In this document: positions 45,730-52,836 of the stretch, piece after piece
How positions within the stretch are numbered: position 1 is the first letter of the stretch
Layout of the letters: every line of letters begins with the position of its first letter
NCBI GenBank assembly: GCA_032054765.1
Contig: DAMBSC010000007.1
Span: 228,082 to 292,081, forward strand
Origin: DFXE01 sp032054765
GTDB lineage: Bacteria > Bacteroidota > Bacteroidia > Bacteroidales > Tannerellaceae
Direction of reading: 5' to 3'
Length of the DNA: 64,000 nucleotides
Made by a program: the position numbers and the translations under genes
Notes under the pieces: generated by a model
Databases searched by the model: none
The model's input: the letters and a program-made list of their open reading frames with translations, nothing else
What the model was told of the DNA's origin: nothing

Positions 45730-46542
45730 ATGAAAACAATTAGATTAATAGCAACCTGTATAATGGTGGGCTTTTGTATAAGTTTTATTTCGTGTTCAAA
45801 TGAAGAAGATAATCCTGTAATTAATTCAGATGTTAAGAAAAGGCTCATTTCTATTGAGTACAGAGCAAAAAACGAAGGTTGGCATAAAGATGAAGTTGGC
45901 TCACTAAAACTCGAATATGAGAATGGTAAAGTTGTAAAAACGGTTGATAGATATACAAGAACTGGTTATAATAGCTTATGGACAACTACATTTAATTACG
46001 ATTCTGATAAATCTATTACAGGTACATTAGATATTTATATTTCAGATGAAGGACAATTTGAGCCAAGAACTGTAACTTATACTTTGAATGGTAACGGTTA
46101 TATAGTTGAGCGTAAAGAAAGCAACGGAGACGATTGGAATTATAGTTATACAAATGATTATCTAACAACTGCAACTCCACATGATTTAGGGTATAAAGGA
46201 AGGATTGATAAATATACTTTTGATAGTAAAGGTTGTATGACAAATTGCAGAAGCTTTGAGGGTGGTATTACATATACTGATATTCCGAATGTTGGTGGAT
46301 TATATATAGCTTATCAACAGCGTATTTTAGATACTGATTATATTAATCTATTATATGCAAGGCTATTAGGTAATGCGCCTAAATATCTCCCTAAGACAGC
46401 TATTAATACAGACGGAGATACACCTGTATATGATTATAGCTATGAGTTTGATAAAGACGGATATGTAACAAAGACAACTGTAACCTGCGAAGGAAATATG
46501 CAGGGTTGGACGGAAACATATACTTATGAAACTATTGATTAG
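45730..46542 (+). CDS. Putative lipoprotein, tandem copy 2
   Basis: The signal peptide ends in SFISCSNEEDNPV and the protein (270 aa) shares its first 40 residues, YTDIPNVGGLYIAY, the LPK segment and the terminal WTETYTYETID with the preceding gene. The middle is diverged. It is a recent-looking tandem duplication with a 22-bp gap. Surface exposure is likely from the EEDNP export signal. Confidence 0.7.
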   Translation: MKTIRLIATCIMVGFCISFISCSNEEDNPVINSDVKKRLISIEYRAKNEGWHKDEVGSLKLEYENGKVVKTVDRYTRTGYNSLWTTTFNYDSDKSITGTLDIYISDEGQFEPRTVTYTLNGNGYIVERKESNGDDWNYSYTNDYLTTATPHDLGYKGRIDKYTFDSKGCMTNCRSFEGGITYTDIPNVGGLYIAYQQRILDTDYINLLYARLLGNAPKYLPKTAINTDGDTPVYDYSYEFDKDGYVTKTTVTCEGNMQGWTETYTYETID

Positions 46543-46617
46543 TTAGATAAAATAAGTCAGGACAATTATTATTTTTGTATTATATGTGAAAATGGTTTTT
46601 GTCCTGATATTGGTAAA

Positions 46618-47238
46618 ATGAGAATATTAAGGAAAAGTATATTCAAATTAGTTGCATTCATAATAGGCTTAATGCTTATTACGATAATAGCATGTGATTG
46701 GATTGTGTCAAACAATGCCAAAGATAAAATGTTTGACAATATAGAAGATATACCCTATAATGAAATTGGATTACTACTTGCGACATCTCCTATTACCCCA
46801 CAAGGAAGACATAATTACTATTTTGATTATAGAATTGAAGCAACAGCCGAACTTTACCATAATGGCAAAATTAACTATATTATAGCAAGTGGTGGCGACT
46901 ATTCTTTCCGTCCTAATGGTTGTAACGAACTAACCAGTATAAGAGATTCGCTAATAACTTATGGTATTCCTGACAGCGTGATTATATTAGACTATGAAGG
47001 ACTTCGTACATTTAATTCCATAATTAAGGCAAAAGAGGTATACAATCTCAATCGTTTTACAATCATTTCACAAGACTTTCATAATGCGAGAGCCATTTAT
47101 ATTGCTGACGAATATGGGATTGATGCAATTGCCTATAATGCGGAAATACCAGACATATTTAGTTCACGTTTTAAAAATAGATTACGTGAATATTTTGCGA
47201 GAGTAAAAATGTTCATAGATTTGATAACGAACAAATAG
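46618..47238 (+). CDS. SanA/ElyC-like DUF218 protein
   Basis: The 206-aa protein has one N-terminal transmembrane helix (about 8-28) and a DUF218 domain. Landmarks are LLLATSPITPQGRHNYYFDYR, then the IIASGGDY block, IRDSLITYGIPDSVIILD and ISQDFHNARAIYIADEYGID. SanA-type proteins affect envelope barrier function and vancomycin tolerance at high temperature in enterics. The role here is inferred from family only. Confidence 0.82.
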   Translation: MRILRKSIFKLVAFIIGLMLITIIACDWIVSNNAKDKMFDNIEDIPYNEIGLLLATSPITPQGRHNYYFDYRIEATAELYHNGKINYIIASGGDYSFRPNGCNELTSIRDSLITYGIPDSVIILDYEGLRTFNSIIKAKEVYNLNRFTIISQDFHNARAIYIADEYGIDAIAYNAEIPDIFSSRFKNRLREYFARVKMFIDLITNK

Positions 47239-47267
47239 GGGAATAATTTATATTAATATAAAACTTT

Positions 47268-47660
47268 ATGAAAGATAGAATAAGTCCTAAATTGATTAAA
47301 GAGTTACAACCGAATGAAATATTTGTCTTTGGGAGTAATTTAAGTGGTTATCATGGTGGTGGAGCAGCGAGAGCAGCATATAATAAATGGGGTGCTATTT
47401 GGGGAAAGGGTACAGGATTACAAGGTCAAACTTATGCAATACCCACTATGCAAGGTGGAGTTAAGACTATAAAGCCGTATGTTGATGAATTTATTCAGTT
47501 TGCTAAAGATAATCCAGATAAGATATTTCTTGTAACTGAAATCGGTTGCGGAATAGCAGGATTTAAAGTAAGTGAGATAGCACCTTTGTTTAAAGATGCT
47601 GTAAATATTGAGAATATTCATTTACCAGAAAGTTTCTGGAATGAAATAATAATCTTTTGA
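47268..47660 (+). CDS. Macro-domain-like protein
   Basis: The 130-aa protein has IFVFGSNLSGYHGGGAARAA (18-37), PTMQGGVKTI and LVTEIGCGIAGFKVSEIA, as in the phage-associated family related to macro domains (ADP-ribose binders). It may process ADP-ribosylated substrates. The gene lies between SanA-like and a small hypothetical gene, near the toxin-antitoxin end of the element. Confidence 0.75.
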   Translation: MKDRISPKLIKELQPNEIFVFGSNLSGYHGGGAARAAYNKWGAIWGKGTGLQGQTYAIPTMQGGVKTIKPYVDEFIQFAKDNPDKIFLVTEIGCGIAGFKVSEIAPLFKDAVNIENIHLPESFWNEIIIF

Positions 47661-47713
47661 AAATTATATTGTATTAAGCATTTCTATCTTTGTAAAAATT
47701 ATAAATCTATATT

Positions 47714-48043
47714 ATGAAAACAGAAGAATTGAAAGAATTGATGTATCAATGTTTCTTAGGAATGGGAGCACAATCTCAATGGAATCTCTCAATTGAAGAA
47801 TTTGCAATAACAAGCGTTTCTTTGATAAACTTTTTTTCCACAACTAAAAGAATACCTGACTACCAGAAAAAAGAAGCTGCCAAAGAATTATGTAATAATT
47901 ATAATATGGGATTAGATATCCCTATGGATGAGCTTACTCTTAATAAGTTTGCAGATGCAATTATACAAGATAAAGGAATGGATATGAGTAAAATACGATA
48001 TATAGTCGATAATATTGATGACATTTTAAAAAGGAATAAGTAA
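47714..48043 (+). CDS. Small hypothetical protein
   Basis: The 109-aa soluble, largely helical protein has no recognised motif. A -7 box (TATCTTTG, 47685-47692) lies 22 bp before the ATG but lacks a properly placed TTG. Function unknown. Confidence 0.6.
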   Translation: MKTEELKELMYQCFLGMGAQSQWNLSIEEFAITSVSLINFFSTTKRIPDYQKKEAAKELCNNYNMGLDIPMDELTLNKFADAIIQDKGMDMSKIRYIVDNIDDILKRNK

Positions 48044-48095
48044 ATTCAAATCCTCTGTTCCCATAAGCGATAACTTTCTTTTTACTGTTTTTTCA

Positions 48096-48103
48096 TATCT
48101 TTG
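48096..48103 (+). promoter_or_regulatory. -7 element of the MNT/HEPN module
   Basis: TATCTTTG lies only 7 bp before the ATG at 48110, so the transcript would be nearly leaderless. A -33 TTG is not evident. Confidence 0.5.
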
Positions 48104-48109
48104 TCTATT

Positions 48110-48442
48110 ATGAAACAGAGTATTATCAATAAGATACAAGATTTCTTTACCCAACAGCCGATTGAGAAAGCATGGGTATTTGGCTCTTATTCTCGTGGAG
48201 AAGAAACACGAGATAGTGATATTGATATAATCGTTCGTTTTGGTAATAATGCTAATATGACTTTGTTTAAGTATGTTGGTATTGTTGATTCTCTTCAAAA
48301 ACTATTACATAAAAAAGTTGATTTGGTTGAAGAAGGACAATTAAAAGACTTTGTTAAAGAATTAGCAGAACAGGAAAAGATTCTTATTTACGATAAAAAA
48401 ATAAATAACTTATGGATTTTAATAAATATATACCTCTCATAG
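48110..48442 (+). CDS. MNT nucleotidyltransferase, first copy (antitoxin-type)
   Basis: The 110-aa protein has the minimal nucleotidyltransferase motif WVFGSYSRGEETRDSDIDIIVRF (positions 22-44; key residues Gly25, Ser26 and the Asp-x-Asp pair near 37-39). The family includes MntA antitoxins that AMPylate HEPN toxins. The start is taken at ATG 48110; the longer frame uses TTG. It overlaps the next gene by 31 bp. Confidence 0.85.
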   Translation: MKQSIINKIQDFFTQQPIEKAWVFGSYSRGEETRDSDIDIIVRFGNNANMTLFKYVGIVDSLQKLLHKKVDLVEEGQLKDFVKELAEQEKILIYDKKINNLWILINIYLS

Positions 48443-48708
48443 TTACTTTGTGTAAACAACATAAAGTGAATAAGCTATTTGCTTTTGGTTCTGTTCTTAC
48501 AAATCGCTTTAATGATAAGAGCGATATTGATATGGTGGTTGATTTTAAAGATGTGGACTTAATGGAATATGCAGATAACTATTTTTCATTGAAAGATTCT
48601 CTATCTCATTTATTGGGGAGAGAGGTTGATCTATTAGAAGATAAGGCTATCCGTAATCCGATTTTGCGTAAGAATATTGATAACTCTAAACAACTAATAT
48701 ATGGATGA
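48412..48708 (+). CDS. MNT nucleotidyltransferase, second copy
   Basis: The 98-aa protein repeats the fold: FAFGSVLTNRFNDKSDIDMVVDF with an intact Gly-Ser and Asp-x-Asp. It is diverged from the first copy. It overlaps both neighbours (31 bp and 8 bp), so the three genes are co-translated. Two MNT genes for one HEPN gene is unusual. Confidence 0.85.
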   Translation: MDFNKYIPLIVTLCKQHKVNKLFAFGSVLTNRFNDKSDIDMVVDFKDVDLMEYADNYFSLKDSLSHLLGREVDLLEDKAIRNPILRKNIDNSKQLIYG

Positions 48709-49042
48709 GTTTATAGAAAAGCATCTTAATGATGTGCTTATTTCAATTGATGAAGTGGAGAGTTATTTTGAGGGTGAACCAAAGAAGTACGAAGATTTTG
48801 TCAATGATATACTTCGGCAAAGAGCCGTTGAAAGAAATATTGAAATAATGGGAGAGGCTATAAATCGAATATTAAAAATTGAGCCTAATTTTGAACTATC
48901 GAATGCCAGAGCGATAGTAAATACCAGAAACAGGGTTATTCATGGTTATGATAGTGTTACGACTGAATTTTTATGGAGTTTATTAATTAACCATATCCCC
49001 GCATTGAGAAAAGAAATTGAAAAATTATTGAGTGATAAATAA
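48701..49042 (+). CDS. HEPN (DUF86/HepT) toxin-type protein
   Basis: The 113-aa protein has the RNase motif R76-x4-H81-x-Y83 (TRNRVIHGY), matching the HepT RX4HXY motif in which the Tyr is AMPylated by MntA. It is the last gene before the right end of element 1, a place where an addiction module would stabilise the element. Confidence 0.88.
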   Translation: MDEFIEKHLNDVLISIDEVESYFEGEPKKYEDFVNDILRQRAVERNIEIMGEAINRILKIEPNFELSNARAIVNTRNRVIHGYDSVTTEFLWSLLINHIPALRKEIEKLLSDK

Positions 49043-49049
49043 ATTAATA

Positions 49050-49085
49050 TAAACCAATAGTTTGTTTAAACCAAGACTTAAACCA
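49050..49085 (+). repeat. Right terminal repeats of element 1 (three TAAACCA)
   Basis: TAAACCA occurs at 49050-49056, 49067-49073 and 49079-49085; the middle copy is GTTTAAACCA as at the left end. Same orientation as the left copies (29858-29892). The array lies 42 bp before the tRNA-like right junction. Confidence 0.72.
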
Positions 49086-49126
49086 GAATAAGGAATAACG
49101 AAAATAAAAGAATAGTAATTGTATAA

Positions 49127-49230
49127 AGTGCCATAGCTCAGTTGGTTGCGATGGGAGCGAAGCTCCTGTCGCCGGAGAGGAGAAAGGACTGAAAATCCTT
49201 GTGTCCCCGGTTCGATTCCTGGTGGCACCA
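49127..49230 (+). pseudogene. tRNA-Phe copy with hairpin insertion in the D arm (attR1/attL2)
   Basis: The sequence matches tRNA-Phe from base 2 to the discriminator, except that base 1 is A (was G) and the D arm is interrupted. The insertion forms an 11-bp hairpin, GCGATGGGAGC (49148-49158) with GCTCCTGTCGC (49162-49172), loop GAA, including two G-U pairs. The copy is 104 nt long, against 73. It is probably not a working tRNA, though its anticodon and T arms are intact. No promoter like that of the true tRNA gene is seen. Confidence 0.85.
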
Positions 49231-49237
49231 CTTTTAA
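49219..49237 (+). other. attL of element 2 / attR of element 1
   Basis: The 19-bp sequence CTGGTGGCACCACTTTTAA is identical to 58512-58530, and its first 15 bases match 29745-29759. It is the internal junction of the tandem array. Confidence 0.85.
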
Positions 49238-49246
49238 AAGAAAATA

Positions 49247-49281
49247 AAACGTTGTAACATAGAAAGTTGCAGCGTTTTTTG
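49247..49281 (+). terminator. Terminator behind the tRNA-like copy
   Basis: AACGTTGTAAC (49248-49258) pairs with wobbles to GTTGCAGCGTT (49265-49275), followed by TTTTTG and more T. Like the one at 29769-29800 it follows a tRNA 3' end closely, and it would restore termination after integration of element 2. Confidence 0.7.
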
Positions 49282-49290
49282 TTTTTATCC

Positions 49291-49312
49291 GGTAAAACAT
49301 TGGTAAAACATT
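49291..49312 (+). repeat. Left terminal repeat of element 2
   Basis: Two tandem copies of GGTAAAACATT (49291-49301, 49302-49312). An identical tandem pair lies near the other end (58353-58374). Candidate integrase arm-type sites. Confidence 0.8.
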
Positions 49313-49406
49313 CAATCATTTTCTAAAAACCTTGTTATCAATTATTTACGTTGTAAATATAGAAATTAATTAGTATATTTACGATAACAACAAAAAGATA
49401 AACGAT

Positions 49407-50321
49407 ATGGATAACAATGTTAGCGTAAATTTAATCCAGCAGAACAAACTGGAACTACTTAAAAAGCAGGTATTTGATATTTTAGATGTTTCTGAGGGTA
49501 CACGGAAAGAGTATAGTGTACGAATCAGGCATTTTATGAAGTTTACCGAGATGTACGGTATTAATTGCAATACTTATTTGGAGTATAAGCGTTTTTTAGG
49601 AAATATCGATACATTTAGTGTTGCAACTAAAAATAAGTATTTAATAGCGTCCAAAGTGTTTTTAAACGGATTGTACCGTTTACAACTTATTCCGGTAAAG
49701 ATTACGGATAGCATAAAAGGCTTCTCGCAAAGCAAACTACATAAAAAAGACGGTCTGAATGATGAGGCTATATTGAAACTGCAAAACTACTGTTCCACTT
49801 TAGAGCCCACAGAAACGAATCTCCGGTTAAAATCAATTTTGGCACTTCTGATTTTTCAGGGTTTACGCCAAATAGAGATTGTCCGTTTAAATGTTACCGA
49901 CATCGACCTGAAAAATAAAACCGCTTATATCATCGGCAAAGGGAGAGACGACAAGGAAATAATCCATTTGCATCCTACAACTGTAAAAATGCTTCGGGAG
50001 TATCTAAAGAAATACCGTTATAGAGAGGGGGCGTTATTCCGAAGCAAAAGTAACAATTCCTGTGGAGAGCGGCTAACAACGAAATCCATCAGGGAGATAA
50101 TAAAACAGGTCTTTAAAACCTTAGAGATTGACGGAAGCACCCACGGTTTCCGTCATTTTTTTATTACCAAACTGATAAAATCATATAAAGGGGAATTGCT
50201 TACGGTATCAAAATACAGCCGCCACCGTAGCATACAAATGCTGGAAGTGTATAACGATGAGGTAATAAGGGAGCAGGACTTGCCAAGATACTACAACGTG
50301 TTTAATGATATTACACTATGA
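49407..50321 (+). CDS. Tyrosine recombinase at left end of element 2
   Basis: The 304-aa protein is XerC/D-like in size. Arg I is in FQGLRQIEIVRL, the Lys in GKGRDDKE, box II in STHGFRHFF, and RHRSIQMLEVYND carries the last His and Tyr. All catalytic residues are present. It overlaps the following caspase-like gene by four bases (ATGA), so the two are translated together. Confidence 0.9.
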   Translation: MDNNVSVNLIQQNKLELLKKQVFDILDVSEGTRKEYSVRIRHFMKFTEMYGINCNTYLEYKRFLGNIDTFSVATKNKYLIASKVFLNGLYRLQLIPVKITDSIKGFSQSKLHKKDGLNDEAILKLQNYCSTLEPTETNLRLKSILALLIFQGLRQIEIVRLNVTDIDLKNKTAYIIGKGRDDKEIIHLHPTTVKMLREYLKKYRYREGALFRSKSNNSCGERLTTKSIREIIKQVFKTLEIDGSTHGFRHFFITKLIKSYKGELLTVSKYSRHRSIQMLEVYNDEVIREQDLPRYYNVFNDITL

Positions 50322-50872
50322 AAAGCCGTGAAAAATATATTTACTGTTTAGAGGGTAACTGGAACAGGAATCCACGGAGTAACCAAAGTATAAAACCCAT
50401 ATTGGATTTACTCCATACTTCTTCCCGGGTAAAATATATTTACCGGAAATGTTTCAACAAAGAGGATTTCCTTAAAGGCTTACAGACATTCGCTCAAAAA
50501 CGGTACGCTAATTATACGGTTTTATACATCGCATTTCACGGACGAAAAAACCGTGTTTATTTCGGCAATGAGTATATAACACTAAAAGAAATAGCTGGCA
50601 CGTTAGAGGGCAAATTAAAGGGCAAAATCGTACACTTTGGTAGTTGTTCAACTTTGCATACTTCCGAGAAAAATATCTCTGACTTTATTGCCCGTACCGG
50701 TTGTTCCTGTATTTCCGGTTATGAAAGTAATGTAGAGTATATTGCCAGTAGTGCTTTTGAGTTACTCTACTTTGAAACTCTACAAAAGCACTATTCCCGG
50801 AGTAAATTAAAAGCGATTATTTCGGAGAGGTTTCCGGTGTTGGTGGAAAAACTTCGGTTTGTGATAGCTTGA
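50318..50872 (+). CDS. Caspase-like (CHAT-type) protein, DUF6642-like
   Basis: The 184-aa protein has a caspase-fold signature: a His in LYIAFHGRKN (His74) and a Cys in VHFGSCSTLHTS (Cys110), the usual dyad spacing for CHAT or metacaspase-like peptidases. The N-terminus (IYCLEGNW) resembles DUF6642 as I recall it. It is coupled to an integrase gene. It may act as a protease effector, but this is inferred. Confidence 0.7.
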   Translation: MKSREKYIYCLEGNWNRNPRSNQSIKPILDLLHTSSRVKYIYRKCFNKEDFLKGLQTFAQKRYANYTVLYIAFHGRKNRVYFGNEYITLKEIAGTLEGKLKGKIVHFGSCSTLHTSEKNISDFIARTGCSCISGYESNVEYIASSAFELLYFETLQKHYSRSKLKAIISERFPVLVEKLRFVIA

Positions 50873-50928
50873 AATCACTTCTTCTCTCTTATTATTCAAT
50901 TTATGATTTTTTATTCTCTAAAAAGATA

Positions 50929-51678
50929 TTATAAGCTCAATAATTTCTTTTTTAGACAACATATTTTTTTCATAATGTATTTAGATAATAAAATAGTAGT
51001 AACTTCTTCTGCTTTGACACCTCCGACAACCATCCCGACGATATTGTTATTTTGATTAAGAACTGGTGACCCACTTGTCCCACCTATTGTCTTGCCATTT
51101 AACCATAAGCAATTACTATATTTATCATATTCATTCACATTTTGGGGATCAAAATTTCCCATATATGGAATAGCTGCTGGCCAAAGACGGTTCGTAAAAT
51201 TAAAATCAACATGAACCTTATTTAAATCATTCTTTTCTATAATATTATTATCTATGAATTTACCATCTATCGGAAAATGAACACTCCTTTCATAGTAATC
51301 GGCATATAAATTATGATATTCAAAAGGTCTCTTTCTTGCAAAGCTTAAATATTTTACGTTTTCAATTTCAATAAATCCAAGAGCTACATCTTTATATTCG
51401 GGTCCATATTGATGTTTTTTCCTATCTCGAGGTATTCCCCGTTCATAATCGCCATTTTTTTTGTAATAAGGATCTCTACCACAACAAGCATATCTTTGAA
51501 TCTTTAACATATTATAATTCTTAGTAGAATCTGGTATGCCAACAAAATAGTTGCTTTTTTCTCGCAAAACATGGGCAGCTGTAACAAACACTCCTTTACT
51601 ATCAATAAAAAATCCATTTCCTTTAAAATAATATTTTGAAGGATTATCATTATCTTGTTTAAAAATAGGGAATACCAT
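50929..51678 (-). CDS. Trypsin-like serine protease
   Basis: The 249-aa protein has the chymotrypsin-fold triad: His36 in VTAAHVLR, Asp97 in YKDVALGF and Ser202 in GGTSGSPVL. There is no signal peptide, so it is probably cytoplasmic, as are trypsin-like domains in defence and signalling proteins. Its 3' end faces the caspase-like gene (56-bp gap). The target is unknown. Confidence 0.82.
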   Translation of the reverse strand: MVFPIFKQDNDNPSKYYFKGNGFFIDSKGVFVTAAHVLREKSNYFVGIPDSTKNYNMLKIQRYACCGRDPYYKKNGDYERGIPRDRKKHQYGPEYKDVALGFIEIENVKYLSFARKRPFEYHNLYADYYERSVHFPIDGKFIDNNIIEKNDLNKVHVDFNFTNRLWPAAIPYMGNFDPQNVNEYDKYSNCLWLNGKTIGGTSGSPVLNQNNNIVGMVVGGVKAEEVTTILLSKYIMKKICCLKKKLLSL

Positions 51679-51996
51679 AATTATAAAATGATTTTAATTC
51701 AAGATCTACCTTTAGTTAGTAGCAAATAGGTGGTGGGAATATTTTCATCCAACATGCTTATTATTACACTTCCTCCTATCTGGCCTTCTCTATAAAGTAA
51801 TTATTTTTTATATCTTTTTCAAAGATACTTTTTTTCCTTTTAAAAACAGTCTGATAATTGTTCAATTTCTATTTATCTAACACCCCACTCGGATATGCAA
51901 AATCCAAATTGAAAGGCTCTCATAGTTCTACAAGGTTCTCCCAATTAGCATGCTGTTCAATTCCCCAATTATGCTGAAATCTCCGTTTTTTTAATA
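51679..51996. other. Intergenic region without a gene
   Basis: AT-rich, about 320 bp. I see no gene, tRNA or clear hairpin; one short open frame on the minus strand ending near 51915 looks unsupported. Confidence 0.4.
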
Positions 51997-52569
51997 TCAA
52001 TCTGCTACTTTCGTCATTTTAGGGTTATCAACATATCCAAGAGGCAAATGAACTTCCCACTCTATAGCTCCCTTTTCCGGAATGAACTTAAACACCATGT
52101 TTTTCCCAAGATGTTTACCCTCTATAACTCTAATTGTGTAATAAGGATACTTCACTTCCCGAAGTTCACATTTTTGAGAAACCATACCATTCGTAAGTTC
52201 TTTGATTCCTTTAAATCCTATCGTAGATGTAGGCTCACTATTTACAACAGAATCGTCTGGGTCAGACCAAATCTCTATCCATGTTTGGTCTTCGTTTATA
52301 ACAACACTCGTGCTATTAATAAGTATAGTAACTTTGCATCTACATCCTTTATATGTAATTTCTGTTATACCTTTAGTTCCACCCGGCAGTTCATTTGGCG
52401 TACGGTATTCTTCGCTTTCCCACAAACCAATCAGGTTAGCATGAAATTTTAATTCTGTAGTTTCTTCTTGCTCTTTTTCTTTCTCTACACCAACTGTCTC
52501 TCCTGAACAAGAGGAAAGAAAAAATAAATAAATAGAGAATAAACAAACTGATAATCTTAAAGTTTTCAT
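51997..52569 (-). CDS. Putative lipoprotein
   Basis: The 190-aa product has a lipoprotein signal ending in LFFLSSCSGE, then an acidic linker with EKEKEQEE. The body is beta-rich (for example HANLIGLWESEEYR and KGAIEWEVHLPLGY), resembling small lipocalin-like or DUF domains. No family is named. Structured RNA copy 2 lies directly upstream. Confidence 0.7.
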   Translation of the reverse strand: MKTLRLSVCLFSIYLFFLSSCSGETVGVEKEKEQEETTELKFHANLIGLWESEEYRTPNELPGGTKGITEITYKGCRCKVTILINSTSVVINEDQTWIEIWSDPDDSVVNSEPTSTIGFKGIKELTNGMVSQKCELREVKYPYYTIRVIEGKHLGKNMVFKFIPEKGAIEWEVHLPLGYVDNPKMTKVAD

Positions 52570-52633
52570 TTTTGCGTGTTTTTAAGTTAATAATAGGTTT
52601 GAGCTAATTAGCTATAAGCCTTAACACGCAAAA

Positions 52634-52796
52634 GCGTGGGAGATTACTCTGCCGGACTAAGAGGTACGACCAAGCACCCACCAACCGCAACAAAAGCAAT
52701 GCCCACGCCATAACGCAGGCATTAACTGATTGTTTCTTGAGGTTGGTTTGAAATTTGGTCGTTTCCTTAGCCCTCAAAACAATAGCTAATGCTATT
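52634..52796 (-). ncRNA. Structured RNA/hairpin family, copy 2
   Basis: On the minus strand, 5' to 3': hairpin AATAGC-ATTA-GCTATT (52796-52781), then stems CTAAG with CTTAG (52770-52766, 52661-52657), ACGACCAA with TTGGTCGT (52762-52755, 52673-52666), ACCAACC with GGTTGGT (52747-52741, 52686-52680) and AATGCC with GGCATT (52723-52718, 52703-52698). Loop sequences GAAA, TACCT and GGGTGC match copies 1 and 3. The apical GCGTGGG (52708-52702) can pair with CCCACGC (52640-52634), which is followed by TTTT. A -7 box TATTTTTG lies at 52819-52812. Confidence 0.82.
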
Positions 52797-52836
52797 AATA
52801 TTTTACTACTACAAAAATAAGGATTATATTTGATTT

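Larger units (their letters stand above)
29757..49230. mobile_element. Integrative element 1 in tRNA-Phe
   Basis: The element is bounded by tRNA-Phe (29684-29756) and a second tRNA-Phe copy (49127-49230). It has its own integrase just inside the left end, TTTAAACCA-type repeats at both ends, and a toxin-antitoxin module next to the right end. Its sequence is visibly more AT-rich than the ribosomal region. No relaxase, type IV secretion, capsid or terminase gene is recognisable, so it is probably mobilised by helpers or is a satellite. It is stacked directly against element 2. Confidence 0.85.

Noticed and set aside
49025..49319. Two overlapping minus-strand open frames over the tRNA-like copy
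   Set aside because: Reading the antisense strand of tRNA-Phe gives these familiar spurious peptides; the tRNA homology explains them.
51881..51996. Possible decayed copy of the neighbouring lipoprotein gene
   Set aside because: Only a few residues look similar (a PSGVLDK end against PLGYVDN) with a stop in between; too weak.
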